Assembly (NCBI GenBank): GCA_947486505.1
Contig: CANKTT010000095.1
Location: 1 to 5,642, forward strand
From: Actinomycetota bacterium
GTDB taxonomy: Bacteria > Actinomycetota > Actinomycetes > S36-B12 > UBA5976
Direction of reading: 5' to 3'
Length of the DNA: 5,642 bases
The translations under genes and the position numbers were made by a program. Shown here piece after piece: positions 1 to 5,492 of the stretch; position 1 is the first letter of the stretch; every line of letters begins with the position of its first letter. The notes below the pieces were generated by a model, which saw only the letters and a list, made by a program, of their open reading frames with translations, was not told where the DNA came from and ran no database searches.

Positions 1-830
1 GGATCTTCGAAATCCAAAACTTCCTTACCTGCATAGATTGGAAGCAACGGACCAAGTGCATTTGGTCGACGACTGAACAAAACATTTAGTGGAGCTGCAC
101 CAATGTGTAAGTGCTTGCTGTGTAGCGCAAGGACTAGGAAGCCAAGAATTACGCCGATGTTTAGCCAAAGGCCAATCATCTCGAGCCATTCATTGGCATG
201 CAGTCCAAGTGGCTCTAACCAACCTGCAACTGCTTCTGATGCGAACGCGCCACCAGCCATGAATGGGAAATTGTTTGTGCCTAGTTCTGCGCTGACGTTG
301 TATTGCGCGCCGCGATACAGAAGAAGTGTCCAAACCACATTGAAGATCATGAAAAGTACAAACCAAGCTGCGCCGGTGTGAGATCCATAGAAGCGCGACT
401 CGCGTCCCATCTTGACTGGATTTCTGAACAGGCGAATAACGGCAAACATTCCAATACCGATTAGTACGAAGATTGAAAACAAGTCTTCCGCAAAACCCAA
501 AACAGGGGATCGGCCAATAACTGGAATAGCGAATTCGGAGTCAAATAGTGCACCAAACGCCTCGATGATCGTGAATGACAAGACTATGAAGCCCCAGAAA
601 GCCAAAACGTGAGCAATACCCGGGATAGTCCAAGCAAGTAGTTTTTTCTGCCCAAACACTTCGGTGACTTCAGCTTTAACGCGAACGCGTTTCTGAGCTG
701 TGCGATCTACGGCGGGCTGACCACTGCGAACCAATTGATTCAAAAACCATACGCGCTTAAGTGCCAAAGCAGAAAGCACGACGGTGATAGCTAGTCCAAC
801 CACTAGTCGCAATGTCATCGAATCACTCAT
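1..830 (-). CDS. Fe-S oxidoreductase, N-terminal NarI/HdrE-like membrane domain (partial, C-terminus off window)
   Basis: The first 276 codons are present; the gene continues past base 1. The translation has about five hydrophobic segments, near residues 6-24, 69-95, 112-134, 153-172 and 218-236, with basic stretches between them (for example 43-52). This is the layout of the nitrate reductase gamma/HdrE-type cytochrome b domain that precedes the cytoplasmic 4Fe-4S and cysteine-rich CCG domains in actinobacterial membrane-bound (Fe-S)-binding reductases (Rv0338c type). Histidines that could ligate heme sit in or beside helices at 74, 151, 237, 240 and 242. The family is thought to pass electrons between the quinone pool and a cytoplasmic partner; its substrate is poorly defined. 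The ATG at 828-830 was chosen because GAAGG (minus strand, 844-840) lies 9 bases upstream; a second in-frame ATG is at codon 5. The Fe-S half is outside the window, so the full domain order is inferred. A stand-alone cytochrome b subunit is the alternative. Confidence 0.8.
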   Translation of the reverse strand, partial: MSDSMTLRLVVGLAITVVLSALALKRVWFLNQLVRSGQPAVDRTAQKRVRVKAEVTEVFGQKKLLAWTIPGIAHVLAFWGFIVLSFTIIEAFGALFDSEFAIPVIGRSPVLGFAEDLFSIFVLIGIGMFAVIRLFRNPVKMGRESRFYGSHTGAAWFVLFMIFNVVWTLLLYRGAQYNVSAELGTNNFPFMAGGAFASEAVAGWLEPLGLHANEWLEMIGLWLNIGVILGFLVLALHSKHLHIGAAPLNVLFSRRPNALGPLLPIYAGKEVLDFED

Positions 831-883
831 AGATAATCGCCTTCGAAAACGGCCAGGTTCGGGCCTAATTTGTGAGTAATTGC

Positions 884-889
884 AGACTA
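884..889 (-). promoter_or_regulatory. Possible -10 element for the Fe-S oxidoreductase gene
   Basis: TAGTCT on the minus strand fits TAnnnT and would start a transcript near base 877 with a leader of about 47 bases carrying the GAAGG ribosome site. I see no convincing -35 at 16-19 bases spacing, so this is only the best candidate in the 135-bp divergent region (831-965). That region shows no small gene or strong hairpin by eye. Confidence 0.2.
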
Positions 890-953
890 TCGCACTCAGG
901 ATTCTTATGCGGTACTTGGATTTGAGCGAGCTGATTGGTCTCCTTGACTGAAG

Positions 954-959
954 TAGATT
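954..959 (+). promoter_or_regulatory. Putative -10 element for a leaderless protease mRNA
   Basis: TAGATT matches the actinobacterial TAnnnT -10 pattern, and exactly six bases (960-965) separate it from the GTG start at 966, so transcription would be expected to begin at the start codon. A weak -35-like CTGATT lies at 931-936 with 17-base spacing. There is no usable Shine-Dalgarno: the AGGG at 960-963 is only 2 bases from the GTG. The in-frame TAG at 954-956 prevents an earlier start. Confidence 0.5.
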
Positions 960-965
960 AGGGAT

Positions 966-2993
966 GTGAGGTTATTCGGAGGCGCAAAAAGACTTGGAAC
1001 CGTTCTGGTCAGTTGTGCGCTGTTTTCTGGCCTGATCATCACCTCACCTGCAAACGCCTCATCTGATCCAAGTTCAAAGCCAATCTCTCACTCATTACTT
1101 GACTCAGAGGTGCTAGCGAACCCTGAATCCTTTGGCCGAATTGAACGAGATGCATCGAAGGCAGCCAAATATCACTTAACACGCAATGCTGGCAAATGGG
1201 GCATCGATTCAGACCAGTTTCAGCCAACGGTAGCCATTGATGGGCTAGCCGGAATGTCCATTGTGAGATTTAAGCAGTCAGTAAATCGTGTTGAGGTAGC
1301 TAACTCACTCCTGGCGATCACAGTAAACGGTGATGGCTCGTTGCTTTCATACACAAAATCAATTTCAGACTATTCTGGCAGATCCAAAGCCGAAATCAGT
1401 CAGACTGAAGCGAAAGCGATTCTGAAAGTAAAACTTGCAAAAAGGCTTGGTATCTCGCCATCAAAAATAATTGTCTCTGAAATCAAACTAGTCGTTGTTG
1501 ATAGTTCATTAGTCAACGATGTTCCTATTGGAAGGTATTTAGCTTGGCAGGCTTTAACTTCAATCATTAACGATGTCACCTCGGTATCGATGACCTATCT
1601 ATCCCAGAATGGAAAACAGGTTTTATCATCATTGCCATTCGTTCGTGGAATCACCTCTGACCCATTTGTGTGTGATCTTCAGACCGATACTCCCGATTAC
1701 GTTCGTCCAAAGGGTGTGACTGAAGGCAGGACATCTGAGACGAGACAAAATAGATACGTTGACATCTCTCGCAGCAGCACAGGCCTCCCGCTATGTGGTG
1801 TAAATACTTCAGGTCGAATCATCGATCCAGAAAATGTTGCGGTGGTAAACATTACGCGCACTTGGGACTACTTCAGCTCCGTTCTAGGACAAGACATAAG
1901 TAGAGAAAAATTTTTGGGTAATGTCTCGGAATCCATAAATGGTGATTTAACCCCTCGAATTAGTGCTTTTATCGATGTCTGCGTAACGGGTCAATCGTGC
2001 CCGTATGGAAATGCATTCTGGGTACCGTGGCGATCAAGTGACTGTAGTTCGGGGATCTGCAGCGGAATATTCCTTGGGAAAGGTTTTGATAACAGTGACG
2101 ATGTCATTGCACATGAACTTGCTCATGGTGTTACGTTCGCGTTGGCTTTTAATTCTCCAGTGGCGGCAAACACAGAAACTGATGCCCTAAGTGAGGCAAT
2201 GTCAGACATTTTTGGGGAAGCCATGGATCAATTGAGTGTGCGTCCAGATGAAGCGGCAGATTCCGCTTGGACAATTGGCGAAGATTCTCGAGTCGGTGGA
2301 ATTCGCACGATGAAAATGCCTTCGGTACTTAGAATTGATAAGAATTGGAGGCCAAGGGGTGGCCACTACAACAATGGGCCAGTAAATCGCTTGGCATTTT
2401 TGCTCGCTAATGGTGGTGCCGTTGGTAGCGTGAGGATTAATCCACTTGGATCAACCGCCAACACGATTACTGATAACGATTTGTGTGATGCTGCGGGCGA
2501 ATGCTTGGGGACTGTGAGAATGTCACAACTAGTTTTTGCCACTTTAAGTAATTTGACAGCCACCGCCACTTACTTTGAGTTTGGGAGAGCAATGAATAAT
2601 GCGTGCTTCTCGTTACTCAAGTCCAAAGCGATTGGGTTTACAACGTCAGCATGTAAATCAACTCAAAGCGCACTAATCGCTCAAGGATTCGCGAGCGCCT
2701 CAATAAAACTTGCCCAGTTACCTGCTTCGATAACGAGAAAAAAGCCTCTCAATATTTCAGCATCAATGCAGGCAATCAATGGCAAAACCGTGGCGGGACA
2801 TAAATTAACTTTGCAAGTTTTAGTTGGGAAAAAATGGAGCACGACCCAGTCAAGATCTACTGATTCATCTGGCAATGCTTCGTTTTCGGTTAAGTTGAAT
2901 GCTAAGCGAGAATACAGATTTCGAGTCGTTTCATACTCAAATTCTGGACTTTATTCGATCACGTCAAATTCTTCCAAAATCAAGGTGAGCTAG
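966..2993 (+). CDS. Secreted M4 (thermolysin-like) zinc metallopeptidase precursor with C-terminal beta domain
   Basis: This 675-residue protein is probably a secreted zinc endopeptidase that digests external protein. Residues 1-31 form a signal peptide (basic start, hydrophobic 10-26, ANA before a predicted cut at 31/32). Residues about 55-215 resemble the FTP/PepSY-type propeptide of M4 enzymes. The catalytic domain covers about 225-575. It has the substrate-binding NAFW motif at 349-352, HELAH at 383-387 (zinc ligands H383 and H387, catalytic E384), the third ligand E410 in SEAMSDIFG, and catalytic His H467 in GGHYNNGPVN. Ten cysteines in the exported part (236, 277, 339, 345, 360, 365, 507, 513, 547, 563) suggest disulfides. 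Residues about 585-675 look like an Ig-like or adhesive beta-sandwich. Two thermolysin residues, the Tyr157 and Asp226 equivalents, are not seen. The GTG at 966 is the only reasonable start, because an in-frame TAG lies at 954. Several lines of the gene are near 37-38% GC, below neighbouring genes. Family assignment is strong; substrate and activity are not known. Confidence 0.92.
   Translation: MRLFGGAKRLGTVLVSCALFSGLIITSPANASSDPSSKPISHSLLDSEVLANPESFGRIERDASKAAKYHLTRNAGKWGIDSDQFQPTVAIDGLAGMSIVRFKQSVNRVEVANSLLAITVNGDGSLLSYTKSISDYSGRSKAEISQTEAKAILKVKLAKRLGISPSKIIVSEIKLVVVDSSLVNDVPIGRYLAWQALTSIINDVTSVSMTYLSQNGKQVLSSLPFVRGITSDPFVCDLQTDTPDYVRPKGVTEGRTSETRQNRYVDISRSSTGLPLCGVNTSGRIIDPENVAVVNITRTWDYFSSVLGQDISREKFLGNVSESINGDLTPRISAFIDVCVTGQSCPYGNAFWVPWRSSDCSSGICSGIFLGKGFDNSDDVIAHELAHGVTFALAFNSPVAANTETDALSEAMSDIFGEAMDQLSVRPDEAADSAWTIGEDSRVGGIRTMKMPSVLRIDKNWRPRGGHYNNGPVNRLAFLLANGGAVGSVRINPLGSTANTITDNDLCDAAGECLGTVRMSQLVFATLSNLTATATYFEFGRAMNNACFSLLKSKAIGFTTSACKSTQSALIAQGFASASIKLAQLPASITRKKPLNISASMQAINGKTVAGHKLTLQVLVGKKWSTTQSRSTDSSGNASFSVKLNAKREYRFRVVSYSNSGLYSITSNSSKIKVS
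2990..2993. other. Shared CTAG carrying the stop codons of two convergent genes
   Basis: The palindrome CTAG is read as TAG on the plus strand (2991-2993, end of the protease) and as TAG on the minus strand (2992-2990, end of the RNA methyltransferase). The coding regions therefore overlap tail to tail by 4 bases. A T6 run follows at 2994-2999, but no GC-rich stem precedes it, so there is no convincing intrinsic terminator for either gene. Confidence 0.9.
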
Positions 2994-3643
2994 TTTTTTG
3001 CATGCACATGTTGCATTGCCCAGGCATACATCGCGATAGCACCTGCGGCTGAGGCATTCATTGATCTAGTAGAACCACTTTGCGTTATGCCAAGAATCTG
3101 AGTGCAAGCAGAAATTCCCTCGGGCGAAAGACCCGGACCTTCTTGGCCGAAGTAGAGAACGCAAGATTCCGGCAAATTTGAATTTTCGATGTTTCCACAT
3201 CCAGGTACGTTATCGATTCCAATGATTGGAACGCTGTTTGTTTCAGACCATTCAACAAACTCGGCAACAGTTGGATGATGCATCAGATGTAGATAGCGAT
3301 CAGTAACCATTGCACCACGCCGATTCCAACCCTTTTTTCCAACGATGTGAACCGCAGAGACATTAAACGCATTAGCAGTCCTAACAACGGATCCGATGTT
3401 TAGGTCGTGTTGCCAATTCTCAATTGCAATGTGAAGCTTTGCGCGTGACTTATCAAGATCAGCAACAATTGCGTCCACTGACCAGTAGCGATATTTATCT
3501 ACAACGTTTCTTCGATCACCAAGCTCGAGATGCTCTGGATCAAAATGTTCATCCGTAGGCCACGGTAATGGATGTGGTCCGACTCCGACGACAGGATAGA
3601 ACTCGCCAGGGCCTAACTCGCCACGTTCCGGTGCCTCAGTCAT
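2990..3643 (-). CDS. TrmH/SpoU-family RNA 2'-O-methyltransferase
   Basis: The 217-residue protein is predicted to transfer a methyl group from S-adenosylmethionine to a ribose 2'-hydroxyl in tRNA or rRNA. All three SPOUT/SpoU motifs are present: motif 1 at 82-93 (NIGSVVRTANAF, with catalytic Arg R88), motif 2 at 165-173 (FGQEGPGLS) and motif 3 at 186-201 (ITQSGSTRSMNASAAG, with N196). These form the trefoil-knot cofactor site. Residues 1-65 are an extension before the fold, with GVGPHPLPWP and GDRRNVVDKYRYW blocks that I associate with actinobacterial SpoU proteins. The target nucleotide cannot be told from sequence. The ATG at 3641-3643 directly follows the TAA of the upstream homocysteine methyltransferase gene (TAAATG, no gap). 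No clear ribosome site precedes it, so translational coupling is likely. The 3' end overlaps the convergent protease gene. Confidence 0.9.
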   Translation of the reverse strand: MTEAPERGELGPGEFYPVVGVGPHPLPWPTDEHFDPEHLELGDRRNVVDKYRYWSVDAIVADLDKSRAKLHIAIENWQHDLNIGSVVRTANAFNVSAVHIVGKKGWNRRGAMVTDRYLHLMHHPTVAEFVEWSETNSVPIIGIDNVPGCGNIENSNLPESCVLYFGQEGPGLSPEGISACTQILGITQSGSTRSMNASAAGAIAMYAWAMQHVHAKN

Positions 3644-3646
3644 TTA
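3641..3646 (-). other. TAAATG stop-start junction (translational coupling)
   Basis: Read on the minus strand, the TAA of the homocysteine methyltransferase gene (3646-3644) is followed at once by the ATG of the RNA methyltransferase (3643-3641). The bases just upstream (CCTAAATTCC) contain no purine-rich ribosome site, so re-initiation by terminating ribosomes is the likely mode of translation. Confidence 0.7.
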
Positions 3647-4528
3647 GGAATTTAGGGTGCTAGCGATTGCCGAAGTGTGTTCGGATGTTGAACCACAGCA
3701 GGATCCGATTGCTTTGATTCCAAGCGCCATCATTTCGTTGGCAAATACGCCCATTTCAGCAGGTGTACCCGTGTAAACAAAGTCGGCCCCAACTAGTTGT
3801 GGCAAACCAGCGTTGGATTGAATGAATACGTGCGCGTCAGCAGGCTTAGCTGCTGCAAGTTCGCCAGCAATTATGCTCATCTCATCGGTACCACGACCAC
3901 AGTTTGCGCCAATCAAGCGCACACCCATCGCAGCGATTTCAGTGATTGCCTGTGCTGGTTTGACACCCATCATGGTGCGTAGGTTGGTATCAAAACTCAT
4001 TGTCGCCACGATTGGCATTCCTGGCGCAACTTCTTTTGCAGCAGCAACAGCGGCAGCAACTTCGCCAAGGTCACTCATAGTTTCAATCAAGATTGCATCG
4101 CAGCCACCAGCTACGAGCCCTTTAATCTGTTCAGCAAAAAGTGCTTGCCCAGATTCTGGAGTTAAAGTTCCCATTGGATCCATTAATTCACCCGATGGAC
4201 CGACATCTCCAAAAACAAAAACGTTTTCAAATTTGTCTGCAACTGATCGGGCTACTTCAGATCCTGCTTTATTTAACTCAAATACTCGTTCACCAAGGTC
4301 GTGCATCTCAAGGCGACCCTTAGTGCCACCAAAAGTGTTAGTAGTTAGAACGTTTGCACCTGCTGCTGCATAACCTTCGAGAACTGATGCGACTTTTGCT
4401 GGATGATCAACGTTCCACAACTCTGGGGCGCCACCGTCGGTTAGTCCAAGATCTTGTAATGCAGTGCCCATGGCACCGTCACCAACAAGTGTGTTACCAG
4501 CATCTAGCCATTCATAAACGTTTGTCAT
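3644..4528 (-). CDS. Homocysteine S-methyltransferase family protein (MetH N-terminal/BHMT-like domain only)
   Basis: The 294-residue protein is a complete single-domain member of the zinc-dependent homocysteine methyltransferase family. It is predicted to make methionine from homocysteine in the cytoplasm. Visible motifs are DGAMGT at 17-22, TNTFGG at 63-68, GDVGPSG at 107-113, IETMSDLGE at 148-156, GANCG at 207-211 and GSCCGS at 275-280. C210, C277 and C278 match the three zinc-binding cysteines that activate the homocysteine thiol. There is no folate-binding, cobalamin-binding or reactivation domain, so the methyl donor is open: a betaine-like compound, S-methylmethionine, or a separate corrinoid protein. 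The ATG at 4526-4528 has a good ribosome site, AAGGGG, just upstream. It follows the PF13769-like gene by 29 bases and abuts the RNA methyltransferase gene, suggesting one operon. A methyltransferase acting on another thiol is the main alternative. Confidence 0.9.
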   Translation of the reverse strand: MTNVYEWLDAGNTLVGDGAMGTALQDLGLTDGGAPELWNVDHPAKVASVLEGYAAAGANVLTTNTFGGTKGRLEMHDLGERVFELNKAGSEVARSVADKFENVFVFGDVGPSGELMDPMGTLTPESGQALFAEQIKGLVAGGCDAILIETMSDLGEVAAAVAAAKEVAPGMPIVATMSFDTNLRTMMGVKPAQAITEIAAMGVRLIGANCGRGTDEMSIIAGELAAAKPADAHVFIQSNAGLPQLVGADFVYTGTPAEMGVFANEMMALGIKAIGSCCGSTSEHTSAIASTLNS

Positions 4529-4533
4529 GCCTA

Positions 4534-4538
4534 CCCCT
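4534..4538 (-). promoter_or_regulatory. Ribosome binding site of the homocysteine methyltransferase gene
   Basis: AGGGG on the minus strand (within AAGGGG) lies 5 bases before the ATG at 4528-4526. It supports that start and shows that this gene, unlike the one before and the one after it, has its own canonical ribosome site. Confidence 0.75.
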
Positions 4539-4557
4539 TAATCAGAAATTCGAAGTA

Positions 4558-4848
4558 TTAAGAAAGTTTGTCGAGCATTGCTTCAAGTGCTGCTTCGTCC
4601 AGTGAATTCTCTAGATCAGCACTAATTCGCTCTGCCACCTCGGCGGGCTCGCCATCAGCTGAAGTCCAATCACTACGGACCCAACCATCTAGATATGCAT
4701 CAGCATCAGCTGCATCTAGTCTCATAGCTGCTTCATCGATAGCTTCTTGGAAGCGACTAGCGAGTGAAACCTTTACGGTCTCATCGCCACTGCGCGCGAC
4801 AACCATCGAAGGAAAATCTCGCCAGTAAGTAATTTGATATTCAGCCAT
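4558..4848 (-). CDS. PF13769-like small protein (family labelled 'virulence factor'), candidate methyltransferase accessory
   Basis: This is a 96-residue acidic, soluble protein with no signal peptide or membrane segment. It resembles, from memory, the short Pfam family PF13769, whose label 'virulence factor' says little about function. Recognisable blocks are ITYWRDFPSMVVAR at 6-19, the RFQEAIDEAAMR block at 32-43 and DADAYLDGW at 48-56; the C-terminal 30 residues are a low-complexity Glu/Ala/Leu-rich helix. It is the first gene of the minus-strand run, 29 bases before a homocysteine methyltransferase. I recall family members being found near corrinoid or folate-linked methyltransferases in other bacteria, so an accessory role in methyl transfer is a reasonable inference but unproven. 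The ATG at 4846-4848 is exactly 6 bases after a TAGAAT hexamer, so the mRNA may be leaderless; the AAGG in between is too close to act as a normal ribosome site. Confidence 0.75.
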   Translation of the reverse strand: MAEYQITYWRDFPSMVVARSGDETVKVSLASRFQEAIDEAAMRLDAADADAYLDGWVRSDWTSADGEPAEVAERISADLENSLDEAALEAMLDKLS

Positions 4849-4853
4849 TTCCT

Positions 4854-4860
4854 TATTCTA
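4854..4860. promoter_or_regulatory. Putative bidirectional promoter: overlapping -10 elements
   Basis: The 7 bases TATTCTA hold TATTCT on the plus strand (4854-4859) and TAGAAT on the minus strand (4860-4855); both fit TAnnnT. The predicted minus-strand transcript starts at base 4848, the first base of the PF13769-like ATG. The predicted plus-strand transcript starts near 4866, giving the hydrolase gene a leader of about 13 bases that still holds its ribosome site. No strong -35 is evident on either strand (TTGATA at 4834-4839 is only 14 bases from the plus hexamer). Confidence 0.45.
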
Positions 4861-4866
4861 CGACGA

Positions 4867-4871
4867 AGAGG
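4867..4871 (+). promoter_or_regulatory. Ribosome binding site fixing the hydrolase start at 4879
   Basis: AGAGG lies 7 bases before the ATG at 4879. The other candidates, ATG at 4834 and ATG at 4900, lack a comparable site, so this element decides the start codon. Confidence 0.7.
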
Positions 4872-4878
4872 TCTTGGC

Positions 4879-5490
4879 ATGACCGCTAATGTTGCATACA
4901 TGAAGCGGGTATTGATCATTCATGGCTGGGGAAGCGAGCGTCCCGAAGGACATTGGCATCGCTTGCTGGCTTCAGCTTTGCGCAACGAGGGCCATGCAGT
5001 TGCCTACCCGCAGTTGCCGGATACTGAATTGCCGAGCCTGGCTAAGTGGTTAGCCGTTCTAAAGGTCGAACTCGATCTGCTAAATGAAGTAGGTGAGGGT
5101 GAGCTGATCGTGTTCGGACACTCACTCGGCTGTTTAACCTGGCTGCACATCACCCAAAGTGACATTTTGAAAGAACAAGTTTCCAGAGTGATGTTAGTTG
5201 CGCCCGCGGATCCAGAGTTATGCGGCGAGGTTCCAGATTTTCAAATGGATGTTTCCGCTCCGGCAGTGAAAGCCGCTGTTCATAAGGCTGCTAAGTCAAC
5301 TCTGTTGGTTGGTAGCGATTCAGATCCTTGGCTACCAAAGGGAATCGAAGCTACTTACGCAACCCCACTTGATCTGCCGTTTGTTTCAATACTGGGTGCT
5401 GGACACTTTGCAATCGAAGAAGGCTGGACACCATGGCAAGGCGTTATCAACTGGGTTACTGACGAGCGATCAGATTTGTCGGTGCGATAA
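4879..5490 (+). CDS. RBBP9/YdeN-type alpha/beta hydrolase
   Basis: The 203-residue protein is a compact cytoplasmic serine hydrolase of the RBBP9/YdeN type (PF06821). It opens with the first beta strand and oxyanion region, VLIIHGWGS at 11-19 followed by EGHW at 23-26. The nucleophile elbow is GHSLG at 80-84 (Ser82). The acid is most likely Asp149 in GSDSDPW (145-151), and the catalytic His is His176 in GAGHF (173-177), so the triad is complete. Length is close to the family norm of about 180-200 residues. The substrate is unknown; members hydrolyse small esters in vitro. An upstream in-frame ATG at 4834 would overlap the divergent gene and add a basic, non-homologous leader, so 4879 is preferred; ATG 4900 (Met8) is also possible. 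The gene is 2 bases from the following MFS gene and probably co-transcribed with it. Confidence 0.85.
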   Translation: MTANVAYMKRVLIIHGWGSERPEGHWHRLLASALRNEGHAVAYPQLPDTELPSLAKWLAVLKVELDLLNEVGEGELIVFGHSLGCLTWLHITQSDILKEQVSRVMLVAPADPELCGEVPDFQMDVSAPAVKAAVHKAAKSTLLVGSDSDPWLPKGIEATYATPLDLPFVSILGAGHFAIEEGWTPWQGVINWVTDERSDLSVR

Positions 5491-5492
5491 AA

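Noticed and set aside
103..612. Two plus-strand open frames (103-381 and 412-612)
   Set aside because: Both are antisense to the partial membrane protein gene, whose helices and start context make the minus strand the coding one.
978..982. GGAGG inside the protease gene as a ribosome site for a later start
   Set aside because: No in-frame ATG, GTG or TTG follows at a suitable distance (the nearby TTG is out of frame), and the N-terminal basic residues needed for the signal peptide would be lost.
1005..1016. Lipobox-like LVSC at residues 14-17 of the protease precursor
   Set aside because: The hydrophobic stretch before Cys17 would be only about 7 residues and continues well past it, and a good type I cleavage site (ANA/S) follows at 31. 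Secretion as a soluble enzyme is favoured over a lipoprotein, though not excluded.
2994..2999. T6 run after the protease stop as an intrinsic terminator
   Set aside because: No stem longer than about 3 bp precedes it on the plus strand. The nearby ATGCA/TGCAT stem (about 3004-3018) is weak and placed wrongly for either strand.
3822..4373. 183-codon open frame on the plus strand
   Set aside because: It lies wholly antisense to the homocysteine methyltransferase, whose family motifs are unmistakable. Its Ala/Ser/Pro-rich translation is what a reversed Ala/Gly-rich gene gives.
4529..4557. SAM, cobalamin or other riboswitch controlling the methyltransferase operon
   Set aside because: The gap before the methyltransferase is 29 bases, and the first gene of the operon appears leaderless, leaving no room for an aptamer.
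4834..4878. Upstream ATG start for the alpha/beta hydrolase
   Set aside because: It would overlap the divergent gene and add the basic leader MIFSHFLILRRRGLG with no ribosome site. AGAGG 7 bases before 4879 favours the later start.
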